From Gnetum montanum (taxonomy: Eukaryota > Streptophyta > Gnetopsida > Gnetales > Gnetaceae), in the NCBI GenBank assembly GCA_015680685.1, contig MNCI01020185.1:267104-331103 (forward strand): a DNA stretch of 64,000 nt, written 5' to 3'. This document shows positions 48,200 through 59,875 of the stretch, piece after piece. The notes under the pieces were generated by a model. It saw only the letters and a program-made list of their open reading frames with translations. It was not told the DNA's origin and ran no database searches. The stretch's first letter is position 1; each line of letters opens with the position of its first letter. The position numbers and the translations under genes are program-made.

Positions 48200-48249
48200 T
48201 CTAGCTGCAATTAGGATTACAGAACCCTTCCTAAATACATACCCTAACA
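48200..48249. repeat. 50-bp direct repeat in leader intron, copy 2
   Basis: Partner of 47253-47302, about 950 bp away. The copies share both ends and differ at a few positions in the middle. Confidence 0.75.
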
Positions 48250-48990
48250 AGAGAATTAAACGGCAAATGAATTTCGCAATAAACCCCCTAGTTGCGAATA
48301 TTATAGGAATTACTCCAGAAACGCAAGCTAAATAGGAACATCTTATAGATGTTGAAACTAAAAAATTTGACAACTAAAATCATCAATTTAAAATCCGGTG
48401 AATCAAGCAAAAAAAATATAAACAATAAACTCCAGCAACAGTTCAAAAACCAATCGTAAATTCTGAAAAGCATGAGCACAATCGAAACGCCTAACCTCCG
48501 CCGAGCTCAGATCCATGTTCTAGGTAACTAAAAGAATAAACCTAGAAAGATCTAAATGCAGGAAACAACGATCAAACTCAATGTATAAAACTTAAAAAAC
48601 ATCTAAGATCAATCATAAACCCTAGACAAAAAACCGCTCCACCAAAAACTCGAGACAGTCGACAAATCCCGCATGGGATTCGAATAACGGACCTAACACT
48701 GAACGCGAATCACCAGCTGAGATGAAACCTTATATTTAGCTAACAAAATTCAAATCTGCAGAAAGATTAGTTTAAGAAAAACAAAATGAAAGTGCTTACT
48801 TTCGATTTACGCAAGGAAAGCACGAGGAAAATTAAAGGTGAAGCAGCAGATCCGACGAGAAAAACTGCTATAAATGGCGAAACGCAAACCCTTATCCGAA
48901 ACGAATACGCGAGAGAATAACAGAGACGGTAATTGCGAACGCAACGACGCCGTTTTGAAAGACTTCCTCTGTTCGGATTCTTCGTTGCCC

Positions 48991-49529
48991 TTACATCAGC
49001 AAGTGGTGCCGAGTTTTAACTTTCTTTTTTAATTTTTAAATAGTGGTTGGAATAAGTGGTCGCTAATATTTTAGCGTTTGGCGTGTTATAACCAAAAGCG
49101 TGCATACTCAAGTCTATTTATGTTTAAAGGGGATTGAACCGATGATCTTTCTTTATGGATGTGGTTAAAGACTCGTTAAAATTGAAAATATTTTTTGTGG
49201 TGCTAGTAGTGCTTACTTCGCATCCTTGGGCCAGCAGCAAAGCGGGTGCAAAGGGGTACTAGTATCGACATTTAAACCCAAAAACAATGAATAAGACTTG
49301 ATAAATATGGTGGTTTGGAAGTTTTATACGATATATGTTAACAATACCTCAAGAGGTGTAACCAACATAAACATTCATGATATTTTTGCTAACTATGATA
49401 TTAGTTGAAATTAAACATGTTACTTGCAAATCATTCATATGTTGCATGTTCTAGTTATCCTAAGAGGTATGCTAATCTAGCATTGCTATAAATGTCCTAC
49501 TTAAGTTCTAATTAATTTATGTCTTAATA
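48991..49529. other. AT-rich spacer upstream of the SPOC gene
   Basis: No gene or repeat is recognised between the likely SPOC gene promoter and the SINE cluster. Confidence 0.4.
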
Positions 49530-49672
49530 GTGAAGCATTGGCCTAGTGGTAAGATACTTAATTTGGAAGCTCTAGGTCATGGGTTTGATTTGGTGGGCAA
49601 TTTTAAGTTATATAAAGTTATATCTTGGAGTGTATCTATGTTTCACTTATTTTGGGTTCCAACACTCCTAAT
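49530..49672 (+). repeat. tRNA-derived SINE copy
   Basis: The head has A-box-like TGGCCTAGTGGTAAGA (49539-49554) and B-box-like GGTTTGATTTG (49581-49591). The tail 'ggagtgtatctatgtttcac' is shared with the copy at 669. This is the best-preserved plus-strand head in the window. A second partial tail follows at 49673-49730. Confidence 0.65.
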
Positions 49673-49770
49673 TATTTTATGTCTTTTGGGGTGTACCTAT
49701 GTTTCAATTATTTCAAATTACAACACCACTACCACAAAAAAAAAAAAAAATCCCTCCAAAGTCAAGTATA

Positions 49771-49852
49771 ATGAGGTGTTAGCCTAACAATAAGATTCTT
49801 GATTTGGTAACTCTAAGTTATGGGTTTTATTAAGTTATAAAGTTCTAGTTTA
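49771..49852 (+). repeat. tRNA-derived SINE copy, truncated
   Basis: 'atgaggtgttagcctaacaa' and 'gggttttatt' represent degenerate A and B boxes of the same family. The tail is cut after 'ataaagttctag'. Confidence 0.55.
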
Positions 49853-49855
49853 ATA

Positions 49856-50106
49856 CTGAAGTGTTAGCCTATTGGTGCAACGCTTGATTTGGAACTCTAA
49901 ATCATAGGCTTGATTTTTACTGGCAATGTTGAGCTATAAAGTTCTAATTGGATTATATATCTTGGGTGTATCTAATGTTGAGCTATAAAGTTCTAATTGG
50001 ATTATATATCTTGGGTGTATCTAATGTTGAGCTATAAAGTTCTAATTGGATTATATATCTTGGGTGTATCTATATTAAAAAGTTCTAATTTGACTATATG
50101 CCTTGG
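49856..50106 (+). repeat. tRNA-derived SINE copy with triplicated tail segment
   Basis: The head 'gaagtgttagcctattggtg' is followed by a degenerate B box. Its tail segment is amplified three times (49926-50072) before the normal end 'cttgggggtaaatattg'. Confidence 0.6.
49926..50072. repeat. 49-bp tandem repeat, three essentially identical units
   Basis: Units of 49 bp start 'atgttgagctataaagttct' at 49926, 49975 and 50024. They are identical over the full length, so the amplification is recent, or an assembly effect should be excluded. Confidence 0.9.
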
Positions 50107-50254
50107 GGGTAAATATTGTGTAAAAAATTTACTTTGGTTCAAAAACCCTCCAAATAGTTTTAGGTTCTAAGACATTTTCTCTTCTAAATAATGATTTTTT
50201 TTGGTGGGGGGTGGTGGGGGTTGGAACCTAAAATATTTTTTCAATAATATTTAC

Positions 50255-50360
50255 CCCTAAGATGTATACTTTTGTTAGAACTCCATAACTCAATACGAGA
50301 ATCAAACCCATAACTTGGAGTTACCAAATTAAGAGTCTTACCACTAGGCCAATTTTTTGC
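50255..50360 (-). repeat. tRNA-derived SINE copy, inverted
   Basis: On the minus strand it reads 'ttggcctagtggtaagactc' and GGTTTGATTC, the cleanest A and B boxes in the window. Its tail (plus strand 50225-50275) is the inverse of the tail of the copy ending at 50106, so the two copies can pair as a hairpin. Confidence 0.65.
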
Positions 50361-50379
50361 CGTAACTAATTGGCCAATG

Positions 50380-51860
50380 ACTCATAAAAGAATTTATGTG
50401 GATAACTAGTACAAGAATTTTAAGATGCAAAACCTTATCTTTTATATTATGCATTTGAAATATCTACAATATTATCATTGAAACACCCCAAAGAAAAAGT
50501 CATGTGATAAATAAAAAGACTAATAGCCAAGAACTTGCATTGTAATTTGATGGGAATTTAAAGACAAAAACAATTGCTTATTTTTCCATCAAAATTTCGA
50601 CCTCATGGCCTTGTTTTCACAAGGAGTTGAGCATTTTTCAATGTGTAATATGGAAGTTACACCTCACAATGTTGAAATTCCATTTAAGCCAACATGTGAG
50701 GCATAATATGTTAATATGTTGCCAAAATTGGAAACAAAAAGCCAAAAACCTAAGTAGCATATATGTTGAAGTTTGGGCCATGAAAATAGCCGAAATATGC
50801 CATGAAATTTGGCAAGGAAAACTTCATACTTGGTGGTTCATGGGCTGCACTTTTTTGGGTACCAAAAACTTTGGTATTTTATGGCCAAAAAACCAAAAAC
50901 ATTGGTATAGTATGTTTGAAGATTTTGACCACCAAAAGCTTTTGAAATGTTGGAGAATTTGTCAGAAATCATGGCAAAATTAACCAGCAAGAAATCAAGA
51001 CATTCGTATACTATTTAAGCCAAAGTTTACATCTTTTGAAGGACTTTTTAGACCATTTGCATTTTAGGTTGAACTTGAGACTTTTAGAGCAGTGCAAACA
51101 TCCAAGAGTCCACAATCATTTCTTCCTCAGTGCAAATCATTGTAACAAAGAAAACCTGTGGTAGATGAAGTTTAAGAGTAGATCGTTTGGAATATTCAAG
51201 TGTAGATCTAGTTACAAAGCACATCTTGCCATCTGCATCAAATTCCAAGGATATTCTTTAAGACCTTGAAATTTTAAGACTCATAACTTATATTCTTTAA
51301 AATTTGATTTCCATGATTTTTTAATCATATTTAATGAAAAGTTTACAATTTTTTGTGTTTGCGACATTCATTTTTACATTTCTCTATTCTCAAATCTAGC
51401 ATTTGAATTACCATTGCATATGTTTTTGCTTTTATTTCACATCATGGTAATAGACTCTCTAAGTCCTTAATTAATTGACAAGACCATTTGGGGCACTTTA
51501 GATCCATTTTCGAGGCCCGTTGGATCTAGGGTTAAATTGTTTTACATTGAAATCTTTGGTTCCCCAGCACTAAATTTTTTAGCCGTTATAATTTCTGGCA
51601 CTAGATGAAGGGCCTTTGCCTAAATTCTTCATCCAAACCTATTTGTCCATCTTTTGCTTCTTATTACAAGCTTAGCCCCATATCATGATGTGCATCTTCC
51701 CTATGTTGTTAACTAGAAAAACCTTGGGTTGGTACCATGCACTACCTAGAGACTCCATAGCCTCTTTACATGACTTGATTTCATAATTCGTTAACTATTT
51801 CAAGTATAACTTAAAACCTAACACAATACTAGATTAACTTATGAAGGTCAAATAGGGGCC
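50380..51860. other. AT-rich stretch, possible old LTR, no gene assigned
   Basis: The 118-codon plus-strand ORF at 50627-50983 has many Trp and Lys and no recognised domain. The position before a plus-strand gag remnant suggests this may contain its LTR, but no ends were found. Confidence 0.3.
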
Positions 51861-51879
51861 GCTTGAACATATTCAAAAA

Positions 51880-52510
51880 TTCATACAGGGATGAAACACC
51901 ATCCTCAATGAAATCCCTGAGCCCATCTCTAAAATAAATCTTTTAGCCATATTCAAGGGGGAAGTTAATGATTTCATCAAGTCTAAGCTATATTACCTAG
52001 ACCCATGATCACTTAGCTAAGCCTTTTTCGAAACCAAAGACATAGAAGATGCCACATAAGCTAGTAATGATTCAACGTATGTAACATACAAGAACCAGCA
52101 CTCGAGGAAGGATAAGGACAAAGGAAAATAGAATCATGTAGCCATGACAATTATGACCCATCTTTAACCCACCTAGGCCAAACTTTGAAAGGAAGGATCA
52201 ATCCAAATATACAAATTTACCCATGAAACCATCTAAGCTTCTTGATTAGTTGCTCAAAATTTGCTACATCTAGTACGAACAATTGACTGAGAATGGCCAC
52301 AAAAGGCATGATCGCTTGTTTGAGATCACTAAAGATTCAACCGTGGCCACCAAGGATGATTCACCCATGCCCAAATACTTTAAACTAGACTAATTCTTCC
52401 ATTATCACCAACTTCTCGGCCATGACATTGATTTTTGCTTAGCCCTAAAAGATGATTTGTAGGAGATGATAGATATTGGAGAGCTAGTTCTAAACACATC
52501 TATGGATTGA
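51880..52510 (+). pseudogene. Ty3/gypsy gag C-terminal remnant
   Basis: The plus-strand frame near 52397-52480 reads FHYHQLLGHDIDFCLALKDDL, a stop, then EMIDIGEL. This is the gypsy gag 'YH...GHDT..C..LK..I..LI..G' zinc-knuckle-like block, with its first Cys lost. Upstream frames have Lys-rich segments and several stops. The orientation is opposite to elements A and B, so it is a different old element. Confidence 0.6.
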
Positions 52511-52651
52511 GAACTTAGAAGAGAGCTTGAATAAGTTCTGCAATTTAAATGCTACAACCACAAAAAAAAAACATAAATTTTATGTGGTCCCCAACTTGGG
52601 TATGTTCACACTCAGAGGGTAGAATTTGTGCATGCCTCTAGACTTTGTTTC

Positions 52652-52859
52652 TTCAAAATGTGGTTTGAAGGACACCACACCCTATACAAGCTTTGACCTT
52701 CGCTCCAGAGTGTTTCATCACTATAAAACCACTTAACCACACAAGGTCTCGACAAGCTCAAAATGTGATTTAGAGGATCCCACAACCTTTACAAAATTAA
52801 GCTCAGCATCAGAGTGTTTTGTCTCTATAAATCACTCAATCCTGCAGGATCTCAACAAG
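52652..52859. repeat. About 104-bp tandem duplication
   Basis: Copies at 52652-52756 and 52757-52859 share 'tcaaaatgtg.tttagagga' type starts, 'cagagtgttt', 'ctataaa.cac' and 'atctcaacaag' ends. They have diverged by roughly a quarter to a third. Confidence 0.7.
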
Positions 52860-52899
52860 CTCAACAAAGATGTCTTCTTGTAAGAAGCACATCAACCCT

Positions 52900-53816
52900 G
52901 TAGGGCTATAAGGAAGATAGAAAAGAAACCAGAAAAGTGTGTAACTTGATTTACAAATCCTTGTACTTGAAGCTCAATACAATCAAAACAAGCAAATGAT
53001 GTTATAACAAAGATCAAAGACAAATTCACTTAGGGTAGCCAATGATGAGTCTTTAGATGAACAATTCTTGCATAATTCCCAAGATTTTAACTTTGTCTTA
53101 TAGTCTTAGAGTTTTTGAAAACTCCTTAAAATTCATGAAATCCTATCAAATGACTAGTATAGACATCTACTACAAAGTTCTAACTAAGAGTGGCTTCAAT
53201 GCAAGAGCAATGTCTATGTTTAAGTGTAGGCATCTATTTGTAAAAGTTTTCTTGTAGACATTTATCTTTCACTTTTCATACATGTCTACTCCACTTTGGC
53301 ACTTTGGAGTTTGAGGCATTCCCTTGTCAATTTGACATCTTGGTAGTCTTTGGAACATCTTCATTTGGCTTGTAAACTCCATTTTCTTCCATGCTCTCAT
53401 CTTATCCATTTAGTCTTCATTTTGACATCTCAACATAGATCTCATTTTTTGAAGTCTTAGATCTCCACATGAAGTTCTTATTCATGGCTCTGCAAAATTA
53501 TCATTACACACATACAATCTCCATTCTCCATTTTCTTTAAGGGTTTGAACACCAAAAGGTTAATAATTTCCCCCTTTTTGGTGATGTCCAAAACTTAAGA
53601 AAATGGCTTAGTACATTTTATAGCATATAAATTAAGTGATAAACAATAAAAGCATTTAAGACATAAATTTCAATGGTAGTAGAGGGTAAAGTTGGAAAAA
53701 ATGATAACACCAAGAAGTCTTCATAAATTGTCCAAAGGCCAAATCTATCTCATAATATATCATGCTACCAAAGAGCATAACTATCCATATACATAACTAC
53801 CAAAAACATAGCTATT
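52900..53816 (-). mobile_element. Left remainder of older element split by element B
   Basis: The minus strand carries a purine-rich tract (AAAAAGGGGGAAATT, plus 53565-53579) after 'ggacatcacc'. This is the kind of tract found at the 3' end of plant retroelements. A near copy lies at 60869-60883 beyond element B. Element B therefore seems to have split an older minus-strand element whose other part is 60717-64000. Confidence 0.45.
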
Positions 53817-54620
53817 TGATGAGTGGTGAGGTACCCCTACACTCAACCATATGAATATGAGCGTTACACGCGTGATCCAATCGAACTCCGTAGACTAAGT
53901 GCCTACACGCCTTATGGAACACCTAAGGTTAATCGTTCGTTGTCTTCCCAGACTTGAATTTGTCACGGTTGTATGGTTAAGTAAGTATGAGGTATGTGAT
54001 TTTTATATCTTTTCTATTTTATCGCCTATGCTAATGAGGTAAAGGGTGAAGAGACTAATAAACTAACTTTAACTAACTAACTAAGCCTTAATTAACCTAG
54101 CATCAGTATCCGTTCCCACTTGTCGTTCACACCCTGGGCCAATGCAACCTTCTGGGATTACCAAACGCTATTCATTGCTGGGATTACCAAGCGTAACGCA
54201 CGTGCTCGAAGCGGTCGTACTGAATGCACTTAACTAGGAGAGAAGGGTTGAGAGAGATTTAATTAACTAATAAAGCATTTAAACATTAATAATAATTAAA
54301 TTCCTAATTAACTTAGTCCATGCATTGCAAGGTTTATCCAAGAAGTTCGTCTTTATTTCCGTACACAAACTTGTGCTTAGGTACAATATTTGCTCGAATA
54401 AAGATTCGTTCACTTTGGAGCTCCTACTGTGGGCACATGGAAATTATTCTATCTCTGGAGAGATAAAATTGCTAGAGTTTCGCTAAGGCTCTAGATCTAT
54501 ATGAGAAACAAGGGAGAGCTGCCTCTTATTTATAGATTTTGTAGCGCGTTGCGATATCGCGTATGCGATATCACAGGGGAAGATGCGATATCGCGGCCCT
54601 TGCGATATCACGTCCCATCA
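53817..54620 (-). repeat. 3' LTR of element B
   Basis: 804 bp, TGATGAG start and CCATCA end. It has a minus-strand TATA (plus 54528-54535 tatttata) and GATATC palindromes (54550-54612). A purine tract lies just inside (plus taccccca at 54621-54628). Confidence 0.88.
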
Positions 54621-56550
54621 TACCCCCATGACTGAATAAAAACTCATCCTCGAGTTCCTTACAAAATATTGGGATGGTATGAGATTATTGCCTTGAATGG
54701 AACTAATGGTGAATGGGATGACATGTGAATGGATCATCATTATAGAACATGACAAACTGGTGTTCACAACAACAGAGTGAACGCTTTATACATTTGACAT
54801 CAGGCCTTATTTGGCAGCTGAGAGAGAAGATAGAAGAGAGAAGAAGTCTGCTGCTGCCAACGCCAAGATTGCACCTTTTGTTGTCCATCCATAAGCGCAC
54901 CATCGATCTTGTTCCTTGCATAACTGCTTCAGCACCGATCCATTCCAAGTGTTTCCTCCAGATCCAATCCGTTGTTGTATGATTGCCATCTGCACACAAC
55001 ACACAGTTGCATATTAGCAAGGGTAAATGAATCACAATGTAGTTGATACCTTGCTTCGGTGAAAGGTCCATTGGCTGAGTTGTGGTATGGTTGATGTGGA
55101 TTCTGGAGATATAATATTGGTGACTAGTGAAGGTGTAGGGGTTAGGAGAAAATTGAAAAAATTGGGTCAGGACCCCCATGACTAAGAGCGAACATCCAGT
55201 AGTGATAGAATGGAGAAATAAAAAGAACAAGAAAGATGGAGAAAAAGAGACAACTGTAACATCGATGAAATGGATGTCAAGATGGAAATGAACAAATAAA
55301 GTTAATTGCAAAAATGTTTAAGGAAAAGAATTTAACTGGTGCATCAAATAGGAATGCCAGTGGGTCCTCCCCAAAGCAGGCTCATGCCCTTAATGCCCTA
55401 ACAAACCCACATTCGAAGAGTCTGTAGGCTCTGGGAATGTCATTTGGAACAAGAGTTAAAGTATTAACCACAAGAATTTACCAAAAAGAAAACAATGTGT
55501 CAACCAAAATATACACTAATGATACAATCGGTAATGAGATGGACAATGGAGGAAGAATGATGGCAAGGAGAGAATGGAATGGAATCTCAAGAACAAGGTG
55601 ATGTACAACCCCTTGTGTAGTTAATGATTAATGTGACTTAGTAGATCCCATTCCAAGTCCGACCTCAAACAAACCACATCTAGTGACTTTGCATTAATAC
55701 ATTCGGCCAATCCATCCACTTGAAGTAACAAGAATGCATTCCTCAAAGAGCCACCACCATTCCAACGAAATGAAGGAGGAGAGAAAGGGAAGCAAGAAGG
55801 GCCTTAGTTAGAGGGAACATGCTTATTTTAGTTCCATAACTAGTGCTTGTAGCCCAAATGATTATTTTTTCTAAGGGGTGTGCTTTGAATTCTCACTATT
55901 TCTATTTTTTTTTGTTTTTTGTGTTTATACGTGAGAACCACACCATGCAAATACTTTGTTATTTTTATTAGCTCAGCTTCTCGATGATGGAGCAATGTCG
56001 GAATGGTAAGAAAACTCAAGAAGAAAACATCCAAGCACCCAAGAGAATGGCCAACACAAATGCATCAAGTTCTCGTGAAGTTACACCCTTTTTAATCCTT
56101 GAGTCCTTCCTTAGTTTGAGAAATACCCAGTCACCGGTTCGTTTATAGTTCTTATTTAGAAAGGGACTGTACAGTTCCAAGCCAAGAGAGACCATAGAAA
56201 TTTGTGGATGTATGGATGAAGTGGACTCATTGCGTGTCATATCAAAAGAACCATACCTTAGTATCAACATCATAACTTAAAGGTAAAAACCAAACATTAG
56301 CAACCAGTAGAAAATAGTTCATACCATCATTAGAGCACTCATTAGGTGACAAACTTAACAAAATGGATAAAAAACACACACACACACACACATAAAGAAA
56401 TGAAAAAGTATAAACAATGTTGTAAAACAAAAAATAAGAAAAGTTAAAGAAATTTGTAAAACAAAAATGTGCAAAAAAAAAATGTGAAACAAAAATGTGT
56501 AAAACAAAAATGTGGAAAACAAAAACTAAAAAGAACTAAGGGCCTCGAAT
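54621..56550 (-). other. Non-coding 3' internal part of element B
   Basis: Matches element A in blocks near its 3' LTR ('gtgttcacaaca') and near 23100-24100 (for example 'gggccttagttagaggg' and 'ccataactagtgcttgtagc'). A 202-codon minus-strand ORF at 54703-55311 has no recognised domain and no equivalent in element A, so I treat it as chance. An (AC)n microsatellite lies at 56371-56391. Confidence 0.5.
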
Positions 56551-56552
56551 GA

Positions 56553-57180
56553 TCAGCATAGATGGCCATCTCCCCCATGACTGAATTGAAAGGGAGAGAT
56601 CCATAATAATGAGCGTTTGTTTGAATTTCTTAAAAGTTTCCAACTTCTCCCAATTGATGTTTTCAAGTTAAGGGTTGGAAGTTGGCGATGCTCATATTCC
56701 AATGTATCTATGCTTTCGTTATGGGCGCAAGTTGTTCCCCCAGTTCGTTCCATGCATGTTGGTGGGCTACTCTCTTGATTAGTTGTCAACCACTGGGTGT
56801 TCTCTTGTTGTGTGGTTGCTNGATCGTAGATTCCTAGGCACGCATCTATTGTACTCAACCATGCCCTTCCCATTATAATTAGGAAGTCCCTTTTGTTACT
56901 GTTGACTTCTATCACTAGGAAATTAGCTAGGTATGACCAACCACACACAGTGGTAACGATGTCCTCCACTAATCCCAAGGGAATAGTGATGGTCTAGTCA
57001 GCCAGCTCTAGTTGAATATTGCTCCTCTTGAGTGGAGCCAGGTTCTAGGATTTATACATTTCTCTTGAGATTAAGTTGACTCTGGAACCTGAGTTAAGAA
57101 GAGCCTTATGAGGTTCATTCCCAATGACTTGGGGGTAGATTAAGGAACTTCCAGGGTCAGAGAGTTTCCTGGGAAGGTGG
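56553..57180 (-). pseudogene. Protease remnant of element B
   Basis: On the minus strand the active-site block reads ALLNSGSRVNLI (near 57080-57105), with Asn in place of the catalytic Asp. It is followed by VEDIVTTVCGWSYLANFLVI and MGRAWLSTIDACLGIYD, the protease end. The frame then meets the ambiguous base and the deletion junction. Inactive. Confidence 0.8.
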
Positions 57181-57189
57181 CCTACCTTG

Positions 57190-59729
57190 ATCCAGTCAAT
57201 AACGGTATGTGTTAACATAACCATATGCGTTGAGCCCTATTGTTGGTTTGAAGGAAGCTTTGAAGCCTTGATTGTTGGAGGAGTGGTCATAGACTCAACC
57301 GCTTGTGGTTATGAGAGCTTGTTTAGACTCTTGGTTTTGAAGAAAGGTCTTCTATTTGTACGATTGTCAGAACTAGCAATGGGTTGAAGGTTTACGGCTC
57401 TCGTAGCATTACATTGTTGCGGTTAACTGGGGAGTTCCCCTTGCATTGTTGGAGTGGGTGGTAGTGGTACTATCGGCGTATGAGTGGTAGATGGATTTAG
57501 AGGATGGTATGCATGTGGCGAGTCTCCCAAAGGAGAAGGAGTTCTAAAATACTCCCGAACTTGGTAGTGACGTTGTGGAGTTGCATGACCCATAGAGTCA
57601 CTTGGAGAAACCGGCTGCTGCAGGTAATAGCCATACGGGTCTAGTTGCCGGTAAGGGTATTGTTGCCCCAGTGGTGGCATCCCCTTGACTGTGGGTATTG
57701 CCACTACTGATGTTGCTCGATAGGTTGTGGCAGAGTTCCACTTGGATAATATGTTAACGGTTGGTGGAACTACCTTGGGTTACCTTGGGGATAAGGTAAC
57801 CTTCGGGGTGCTTGTCATCTGTTAAGTCTTGGATTGAGTGCGTACACCCCAGACTCTTGTAGATGTGAGATTATTGGGCAACATCCCTTAGGATGGTCAT
57901 ATTGGTAGATCTCACATCCACTGTCATTATCTGTGTCCGAATTCACAACCTCATCGACGATAGTCATTTTTCCCTTACCCTTGTTACGTGCATGGTCTAA
58001 ATCTCTCCGTTTTTTCTTATCATGGTCACTACTTCATTCCTTAGACTCCTCTACGATTTTTAGAACGATTTCGAATCTACTGTCTAAGGAGTCCTTCAAT
58101 TGATCCATCTTAGCCGACACTTCGATTGTTAATTTTTGAAGTGGCAAGGTTTTTCTATTCACCAACTCTTTGAGTGATGACTCATCCTCTTCCTCACAGA
58201 ATCTCACTTCCCTCTTTTGGAGGGAAGGATCATGGTTGTACTCTTCCATGCTTTCTCTTTTCCATAGCTCCCCTTATTCTTTAGCTACTTGCTCCAATAA
58301 TCTATGAACTTCATGGAACCTAAGTTTAGATAATCTCCCTTGGGCATATGTCCCAAGGGTTCTCTTGGTTTCATGTCTTAGCCCATCTACGGGGTGGCAA
58401 AGTTGATCCCGTTGTGCATAACCATGGCTCGGACAATGATGTAGCAATGCATAATATCGGCCCATGATAGCATCCAAGGGTTCATGAGTACCTTGCTACC
58501 ATCCTTGGATCTACTTATGTAAGTTGGACACTCTGGAGTACATTTGGTATTTATTGTTAAATAATTCTAGCATTGTACTCCACCTCCTAATGGTTTCCGA
58601 TTCTAAGGATTGGTACCAACTCTCTGCTTCTTTTATGAGTGTCATAGGAAACAACTTTAACTTCTGCCACTCGTTTTCAATATTCTACAAGGCACAAGCA
58701 TCGTGGAATGCTTGTAAGTGGTTTTGCAGATTAGCATTATATCCCCCCTCAAACTGTGGGATATTATTCATGTCTAGTCTCTTGATCCGGCTGTCTTTCT
58801 AGTGCCTTGTAGGTATTCTAACGGCCTCTGTAATATCTAACATACTTCGGGTGGCAAGTAGAGGTTCGTCATGATCATCTCTGTCATGACGTCTATGATT
58901 CCTACGTGGTTCCCTACTTTTCCTTCTTTCATGCCTTGATTCTCTCGAATGCCCTCGTCCTCGCTCTTGACTCTCTCATTGAGGTCTCTCATTTTGCTTA
59001 CCCTTATCCTCACCGTTGTGCTCTTTGTGACTGCATCCTAATGTGGAAGGAGAGGGTGAATGATGTGATGAAGGGGAAGAAGAAGGGGAACCATCACCAT
59101 GACGATGTTTCTTACCTTCTCTTTGGTGGTTACGGCCCCGATCGTGATGACGATCAGAATGCCCGCCCTTGTTATTTGTTTGTGTTCCCTCATTGAACAC
59201 TTGGTGTTCATGGAGATTAGAACTAGGGTTGTGAATCATGGAATGTAGGTTCTGATACCCCACCTCCTCACCATCGTTAGGAGGGGGAACATCATTTGAT
59301 GGAGAACTTGTTGTAACTGGTTCACCATCTCCAATTTCGCTTAGGACGTGTGGGACCCCTTTGTCCTTCAACAATGTATGGTAGCTCTCCTGCTGTGAAT
59401 CCCTTAAATGTTGTGCCGGTTGTGTCATAATCGTCTGTAACGTATTCAGCGTATAACTGCGTGATGCCTATCTATGCAAGAGCATGAAGAAGCATGTTAG
59501 GGACTGCCCGATTTGGGGGTAACACTATGTTTCCTTGCAAGTCTTGCCAACGCAGTTGTTCATCCTGATGGAGGATAAAGGTAAAATCGGGTATATACTC
59601 ATCATGATGAGTATACACTACTTGATACTCTTGAGGAACTGGTAGATCTGGGTTACGTGTGTTAGACTGCCGATGATCTCTTGTGTGATCCCTAGGTGGT
59701 GAAGTGCTTTTATGAGAAGAAGAAGACAT
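57190..59729 (-). pseudogene. gag region of element B
   Basis: Starts at ATG 59729 (MSSSSHKSTSPPRDHTRD), continues VVYTHHDEYIPDFTFILHQD and later Pro/Ser/His-rich stretches (59050-59430), then a coiled-coil-like segment (58034-58249) and a Pro/Tyr-rich end (57423-57704). Stops and shifts split it. The start is better kept than in element A. The usual gag role is to form the virus-like particle; a CCHC knuckle was not found. Confidence 0.75.
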
Positions 59730-59856
59730 TGTTTATCTTGTTGGTGTGCTATTGACCATTGTTTAAATTTTCTTCTGATTAACCCTAAGGGTTCGTTTAA
59801 GCTTCCTAACGATGTGGATGATTTCCTATGTTCTACTTAGCGCACAAACAACTTAG

Positions 59857-59875
59857 TCCCCGGCAACAGTGCCAA
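59857..59875 (-). other. Primer binding site of element B (tRNA-Asp type)
   Basis: The minus strand reads TTGGCACTGTTGCCGGGGA directly after the 5' LTR. It matches the tRNA-Asp(GUC) 3'-end complement with two differences and is closer to it than element A's site in the right half. Confidence 0.7.

Larger units (their letters stand above)
46310..48990 (-). other. Probable 5'UTR with long leader intron of the SPOC gene
   Basis: An acceptor CTGCAG (46332-46337) opens a short untranslated exon 46331-46310 before the start codon. Upstream, a donor-like AAA/GTAAGC at 48800/48799 ends a GC-richer stretch up to about 48990 that looks like the first exon and promoter. The 2.5 kb between would be a leader intron. 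It is AT-rich, without long ORFs, and contains a 50-bp direct repeat. Exon limits are inferred from motifs only. Confidence 0.45.

Noticed and set aside
48490-48513. Possible N-terminal exon of the SPOC gene starting MDLSSAE
   Set aside because: The exon with the main ATG has an in-frame TAG 9 bases upstream, so this ATG cannot extend the protein in that frame. It may be a uORF or chance.
54703-55311. 202-codon ORF in element B
   Set aside because: No domain, not present at the matching place in element A, mostly in the non-coding 3' part of the element.
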